This document shows positions 13,176-16,617 of a stretch of 16,617 bases of DNA, in pieces. Position 1 is the first letter of the stretch, and each line of letters starts with the position of its first letter. The stretch is from Bog-473 sp964457065 (GTDB lineage: Bacteria; Actinomycetota; Acidimicrobiia; Acidimicrobiales; RAAP-2), in the NCBI GenBank assembly GCA_964457065.1, contig CAYWDQ010000063.1, forward strand, positions 1 through 16,617, written 5' to 3'. Under the pieces are notes generated by a model, which was not told the origin of the DNA, made no database searches, and was given only the letters and a program-made list of their open reading frames with translations. A program made the translations under genes and the position numbers.

Positions 13176-14186
13176 ATGAGCGACACCGAGGCGACGCTGC
13201 CGGCAGATCCCCACGCCTACGTGGAGCAGGTCATGGCGGAGATCGCAGAGGAGGTGCGCCTGCGCCGCGCCTCGGGCGACCTACCGCCCAAGCTCGAGCG
13301 CGAGCTCGACGAGCTCTTCCTGGCCCACTCCCCGGTGGCCGGCCGGGGTGGCGACCTCGGTGAGGCGCTACGGATGGTCGACGCCGCAACGTTCATCGAT
13401 CCGGTCGTGCCGGTCGATTCGGAGCGCGCCGCCGGTGCCGTCGTCAAGAAGGGCATGCGCACGCTCCTCCTCTGGTACGTCGGGTGGCTCACCCATCAGA
13501 TGAGCCAGTCGGCCTCAGCGGTGAGCCGTGCCCTGCACATCGTCGACGACCGCCTGCAGCAGCTGGAGCGCCAGGTGGAGGTCCAGCGTGTCCCGGGTGC
13601 GACGGTGGTCGAATTCCCGCAGTTGGACGGTCCGGACGCCTGGTGGGTCGAGCCGGCGGTCGCCGCCGTGGCCAAGACCCCCGGACGCGTCCTGCACGCG
13701 GCGTGCGGCGACGGGTGGCTGGTGCGGCGCATCGCAGCGGCCGGCGGCGATGCCTACGGCGTCGATCCTCGCTCTCACGTCGTGGACGGGGCCGAGCTCG
13801 GCATCCTCGATCTGCGCGGCGAAGGTCTGGCCGAGCACCTGCGCGCCGTGGCCGCGGCCGGCCTGGGCGGCATCGTGCTGAGCGGCATCGTGGACGGGAT
13901 GGCCGGTGGCGAGCGCACCCACTTGCTCACCGCCATCGCGACCCGGCTGGCGCCGGGCGGGACGCTCGTCGTGCACTGCGTGAGCGGCGACACCTGGCAT
14001 TCGGCCACCGCCCCGCCCGAGGCCGATCTTTCCCCGGGGCGGCCACTGCGGCCCGAGACGTGGTGCCACCTCCTGGAGGAAGGCGGCTACGAGGCGGCCG
14101 CCCAGCCGGGCCCGGATGGCGGGGACTTCCTCATCACCGCGGTCCGCTCCAGCGTCGTCACGCCGTACCCGCCGACGGAGCGGTGA
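13176..14186 (+). CDS. Class I SAM-dependent methyltransferase with long helical N-terminal region
   Basis: The C-terminal half of this 336-residue product has a SAM-binding fold. Motif I is VLHAACGDGW (172-181), then GGDAYGVDPRS with the acidic residue after beta-2, IVLSGIVDGM at the motif II/post-II place, and LAPGGTLVVHC. The N-terminal half (about 1-145) is mostly helical, with YVEQVMAEIAEEVRLRRASG near the start and a likely coiled coil LHIVDDRLQQLERQVEV (about 120-136). It follows wzt by 14 bp and overlaps the next gene by GTGA. Between a Wzt with a glycan-binding domain and glycosyltransferases, a likely job is methylating the glycan, perhaps as an end cap. That role is inferred from position; the substrate cannot be read from sequence. 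Confidence 0.8.
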   Translation: MSDTEATLPADPHAYVEQVMAEIAEEVRLRRASGDLPPKLERELDELFLAHSPVAGRGGDLGEALRMVDAATFIDPVVPVDSERAAGAVVKKGMRTLLLWYVGWLTHQMSQSASAVSRALHIVDDRLQQLERQVEVQRVPGATVVEFPQLDGPDAWWVEPAVAAVAKTPGRVLHAACGDGWLVRRIAAAGGDAYGVDPRSHVVDGAELGILDLRGEGLAEHLRAVAAAGLGGIVLSGIVDGMAGGERTHLLTAIATRLAPGGTLVVHCVSGDTWHSATAPPEADLSPGRPLRPETWCHLLEEGGYEAAAQPGPDGGDFLITAVRSSVVTPYPPTER

Positions 14187-15286
14187 GCGGCGCCGCCGGG
14201 AGGCCGGTGGCCATCCACCAGTTCATCCCCGCCCTCAACCCGCGCGACGCCACGGGCACGCACACCCTCAAGCTGCGGGACGCCCTGCGCGCCGCCGGGT
14301 GGCGGTCGGAGATCTTCGCCGAGGCGATCCACGACGACCTGGCCCCCGAGGCCTACAAGCACTGGATGTACCCAGAGCACGCGGCTGCCGGTGACGTGGC
14401 GATCTACCAGTTCACCACCTCGTCGGCCGTGGCGGGCTACCTGGCCGAGCACCGGCTCCCGCTGATCCTGGACTTTCACGACTTCACCGGGCCCGAGCTC
14501 TTCGCCGGCTGGGAGCCCCGAAGTGTGCAGCGGGCCGCCAGGGCGGCCGAGGAGCTGGCGCTGCTGGCACCGCAGGCGGTGCTGGGCCTGGCCAAGAGCT
14601 CGTTCAGCGAGCGCGAGCTCCGCCGGGCCGGCTGCCGGCGCACGGCGGTGGTCCCCGTCCTGGCCGACTACGGCCGCGTCACGGCACCGCCCGACCCCCG
14701 CGTCGCCGCCGAGCTGGCCGCGCTCGGGTCCGGCGGTGGCGCCGACATCCTCTTCGTGGGGCGCATCGTGCCGTCGAAGGCGCAGCACGAGCTCGTCAAG
14801 GCGCTCTGGGCCTACCGCCGTCTCTATGACGCGCAGGCCCGGCTGCACCTCGTCGGGGGCACGTCGAGCTTCGAGTACACCAAGGCGCTGCAGGGGTTCG
14901 CCCACGACCTCGGCCTCTCGGCCGCGGTCCGCATGACCGGCGAGGTGTCGGACGCGTCGCTCGCCGCCTACTTCGGTGCGGCCGACGTCTATCTGTCGCT
15001 GTCGGCCCACGAGGGGTTCGGGGTCCCGCTGGTGGAGGCCATGGTGGCCGGGGTGCCCGTGGTCACCCGCGGCGCGGGAGCGGTGGCCGAGACGGTGTCC
15101 GGCGCCGCCCTGGTGCTGGCCGCCGCCGATCCGGCCTACATCGCGGCCGCCCTCGAGAGGGTCTGCAGCGACGACCGGCTGCGCGCCACCCTGACCGCCG
15201 CGGGACGTCTGCGGGGGGCCGAGCTGTCGGGGGACGCGGCAGCCATCCGCATCGTCGACGCAGTCAGCGGAGTGGTGGCCCGGTGA
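14183..15286 (+). CDS. Glycosyltransferase family 4 (GT-B), first of two
   Basis: The 367-residue product is a retaining GT-B glycosyltransferase. The donor-binding domain starts at ILFVGRIVPSKAQHELVKAL with R194 and K199. It then has the E-x7-E motif (E277 in AHEGFGVPLVEAM to E285) and GVPVVTRGAGAVAET. The acceptor half begins VAIHQFIPALNPRDATGTHT. The start is the GTG at 14183, overlapping the methyltransferase stop (GTGA). GTG 14207, with GGGAGG just upstream, is an alternative that would drop eight residues. It ends in a GTGA overlap with the next transferase. The sugar donor cannot be predicted. It probably builds the glycan exported by the Wzm/Wzt pair from the cytoplasmic face. Confidence 0.88.
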   Translation: MSGAAGRPVAIHQFIPALNPRDATGTHTLKLRDALRAAGWRSEIFAEAIHDDLAPEAYKHWMYPEHAAAGDVAIYQFTTSSAVAGYLAEHRLPLILDFHDFTGPELFAGWEPRSVQRAARAAEELALLAPQAVLGLAKSSFSERELRRAGCRRTAVVPVLADYGRVTAPPDPRVAAELAALGSGGGADILFVGRIVPSKAQHELVKALWAYRRLYDAQARLHLVGGTSSFEYTKALQGFAHDLGLSAAVRMTGEVSDASLAAYFGAADVYLSLSAHEGFGVPLVEAMVAGVPVVTRGAGAVAETVSGAALVLAAADPAYIAAALERVCSDDRLRATLTAAGRLRGAELSGDAAAIRIVDAVSGVVAR

Positions 15287-16488
15287 GCCCCAAGGTGGCG
15301 TTCGTCACCCCGCGCTACGGGACCCAGGTGATGGGCGGCGCCGAGACGGGGGCGCGGCGGTTGGCCGAAGAGCTGCGGGCCCACACCGGCTGGGAGTCCG
15401 AGGTCCACACGACCTGCGCCCTCGACCCGCACACCTGGGCCGACGAGCTGGACCCGGGGACCACGGAGGTCAACGGGGTCCCGGTGCACCGCCACCGCGG
15501 CACGCACGGTCGGCTACCCGACTTCTACGGGCTGGACGGGCTCGTGCGGCTGGCGCCGCGCACGGCGACCCTGGACCAGGGTAGGCGGTGGGTCGACTAC
15601 AACGGCCCGGTCTCGGCGGATCTGGTGGCCGCCGTCAGCGCGTCGGACGCCGACGTCGTCGCCTTCTACCCCTACCTGTACCACCCCACCGTGGCGGCGA
15701 TCGGCAAGGTGCGGGCACCGGCCGTGCTGCACCCCGCCGCGCACGACGAGCCCGCGCTGTACCTGCCCGTGTTCCGGGGCACCTTCGGGGATGCGGACGC
15801 CTTCTGCTTCCACACGGCGTCCGAGCGCCGGCTCGTCGAGCGGATGTACCCGGTGGCCGAGCGGCCCCAGATCGTGCTGGGCCTCGGTGTGGGGGAGTCG
15901 GAGGGCGCCGGCCGGGCGGGCGGCGAATTGGCGGGCCTGGGGGACCGGCCGTACATCGTGAGCGTGGGAAGGGTCGACGAGCACAAGGGCTCGAAGATGC
16001 TGGCCTCGTACTTCGCGGCCTACAAGGAGCGCCATCCCGGGCCCCTGGCCCTGGCCCTGGTCGGGCCGGTCTCGGTGGAGCTGCCGCCCCACCCCGACAT
16101 CGTGGTCACAGGGCCCGTGAACGAGCCGGACAAGTGGGACATCGTGCACGACGCCCTGGTGGCGGTCTCGCCCTCGGCGCTCGAGTCGTTCTCCCTCGTG
16201 GTGCTCGAGGCCTGGGTCGACCGGGTCGCGGTGCTGGTCAACGGCTCCTGCGGGCCGACCCGCGAGCACGCCGAGAGCTCCGGGGGCGGGCTGTGGTTCA
16301 CCTCCTACCCCGAGTTCGAGGCCGTGCTCGAGCGCCTCGTGACCGACGTCGAGCTGCGCGCGGTACTGGGCGCCCGTGGGCGGGACTACGTGGAGAGGCA
16401 CTTCCAGTGGCCCGTGCTCATCGCGCGCTACGACGAGTTCCTGAATTCGGTGGTCGGTCGCGGGCGGGGGACGCCGGGACTGTTCTGA
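15283..16488 (+). CDS. Glycosyltransferase family 4 (GT-B), second of two
   Basis: The 401-residue product has the GT4 layout: N-terminal KVAFVTPRYGTQVMGGAETG (glycine-rich acceptor-side loop), donor-site YIVSVGRVDEHKGSKML with R230 and K235, and the E-x7-E motif from E301 (ALESFSLVVLEAW) to E309. The C-terminal helix is REHAESSGGGLWF followed by YVERHFQWPVLIARYDEFL. GTG 15283 overlaps the stop of the preceding transferase (GTGA), so the two are translationally coupled. It is the last gene of the unit, followed by a hairpin containing its stop codon. The donor is unknown. The two transferases are quite different in sequence, so they are not a recent duplication. Confidence 0.88.
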   Translation: MSPKVAFVTPRYGTQVMGGAETGARRLAEELRAHTGWESEVHTTCALDPHTWADELDPGTTEVNGVPVHRHRGTHGRLPDFYGLDGLVRLAPRTATLDQGRRWVDYNGPVSADLVAAVSASDADVVAFYPYLYHPTVAAIGKVRAPAVLHPAAHDEPALYLPVFRGTFGDADAFCFHTASERRLVERMYPVAERPQIVLGLGVGESEGAGRAGGELAGLGDRPYIVSVGRVDEHKGSKMLASYFAAYKERHPGPLALALVGPVSVELPPHPDIVVTGPVNEPDKWDIVHDALVAVSPSALESFSLVVLEAWVDRVAVLVNGSCGPTREHAESSGGGLWFTSYPEFEAVLERLVTDVELRAVLGARGRDYVERHFQWPVLIARYDEFLNSVVGRGRGTPGLF

Positions 16489-16514
16489 GCGCAGCCCCGG
16501 GAGCCCGCGCTCAG
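16485..16514. terminator. Bidirectional hairpin holding both convergent stop codons
   Basis: CTGAGCGC (16485-16492) and GCGCTCAG (16507-16514) are exact reverse complements around a 14-nt loop. The left arm contains the TGA of the glycosyltransferase and the right arm the TGA of the convergent minus-strand gene. There is no U-tract. It probably acts as a shared terminator or roadblock for both genes. Confidence 0.5.
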
Positions 16515-16617
16515 GCGTCCTGGCGCCGTCCCACCACCGTGTACATGCGCTGCTCAATCGCATCGCTCGCCATGTCGTGGGCGAGGTAGTGGCGCTGGCT
16601 GTGCATGGTCGTCTCGG
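16511..16617 (-). CDS. C-terminal end of an unidentified protein, cut by the window edge
   Basis: On the minus strand an open frame enters from the right edge and ends at TGA 16513-16511. It gives the last 34 residues, ending RMYTVVGRRQDA. The codons are strongly GC3-rich, as in a real gene, and the stop lies in the shared hairpin. The fragment is too short to name a family. The neighbourhood suggests a glycan-related gene, but it is convergent and may be unrelated. Confidence 0.6.
   Translation of the reverse strand, partial: ETTMHSQRHYLAHDMASDAIEQRMYTVVGRRQDA

Overview
This is a GC-rich (roughly 70%), gene-dense stretch of about 16.6 kb with GTG starts, stop/start overlaps and an F420-type LLM oxidoreductase. 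Together these point to an actinobacterium; an uncultured Acidimicrobiia-like lineage is my guess, not something the sequence proves. A run of exactly 100 N (7757-7856) marks a scaffold gap of unknown true size, so this is a draft or metagenome assembly.

Left part (1-6457). A truncated short-chain dehydrogenase (minus strand) leaves the left edge. Next comes a 535-bp stretch (423-957) with no conventional gene but a lot of structure: two promoter-like hexamer pairs, repeated TTCGCG boxes, a strong Shine-Dalgarno with a 14-codon ORF, a perfect 10-bp hairpin directly after that ORF's UGA, an AT-rich patch and a 12-bp hairpin. A Lon substrate-binding-domain protein follows, then a DUF1330 protein overlapping a sulfatase of the arylsulfatase/phosphonate monoester hydrolase type. 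Converging on the sulfatase is a minus-strand group: an F420-dependent LLM oxidoreductase overlapping an alpha/beta hydrolase (ATGA), then a DUF2127 membrane protein with a zinc-ribbon-like N-terminus.

Middle (6548-10144, all minus strand). A PIG-V-like GT-C mannosyltransferase whose 5' end runs into the gap, an SDR of the 17beta-HSD4/FabG-like type, a compact glycerate kinase and tRNA-Leu(UAG).

Right part (10226-16488, plus strand). One tightly packed unit: a ClpP with a complete catalytic triad, a Wzm-type ABC permease, a Wzt-type ATPase with a C-terminal carbohydrate-binding-like domain, a SAM methyltransferase with a helical N-terminal half, and two GT4 glycosyltransferases joined by GTGA overlaps. 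This looks like an ABC-dependent polysaccharide assembly/export operon in which the glycosyltransferases build a glycan, the methyltransferase may modify or cap it, and Wzm/Wzt export it. The ClpP at its head is unusual. The unit ends in a hairpin that embeds both its own stop codon and that of a convergent gene cut off at the right edge.

The least explained element is the putative small transcription unit at 487-926. The most coherent system is the ClpP-headed export operon.
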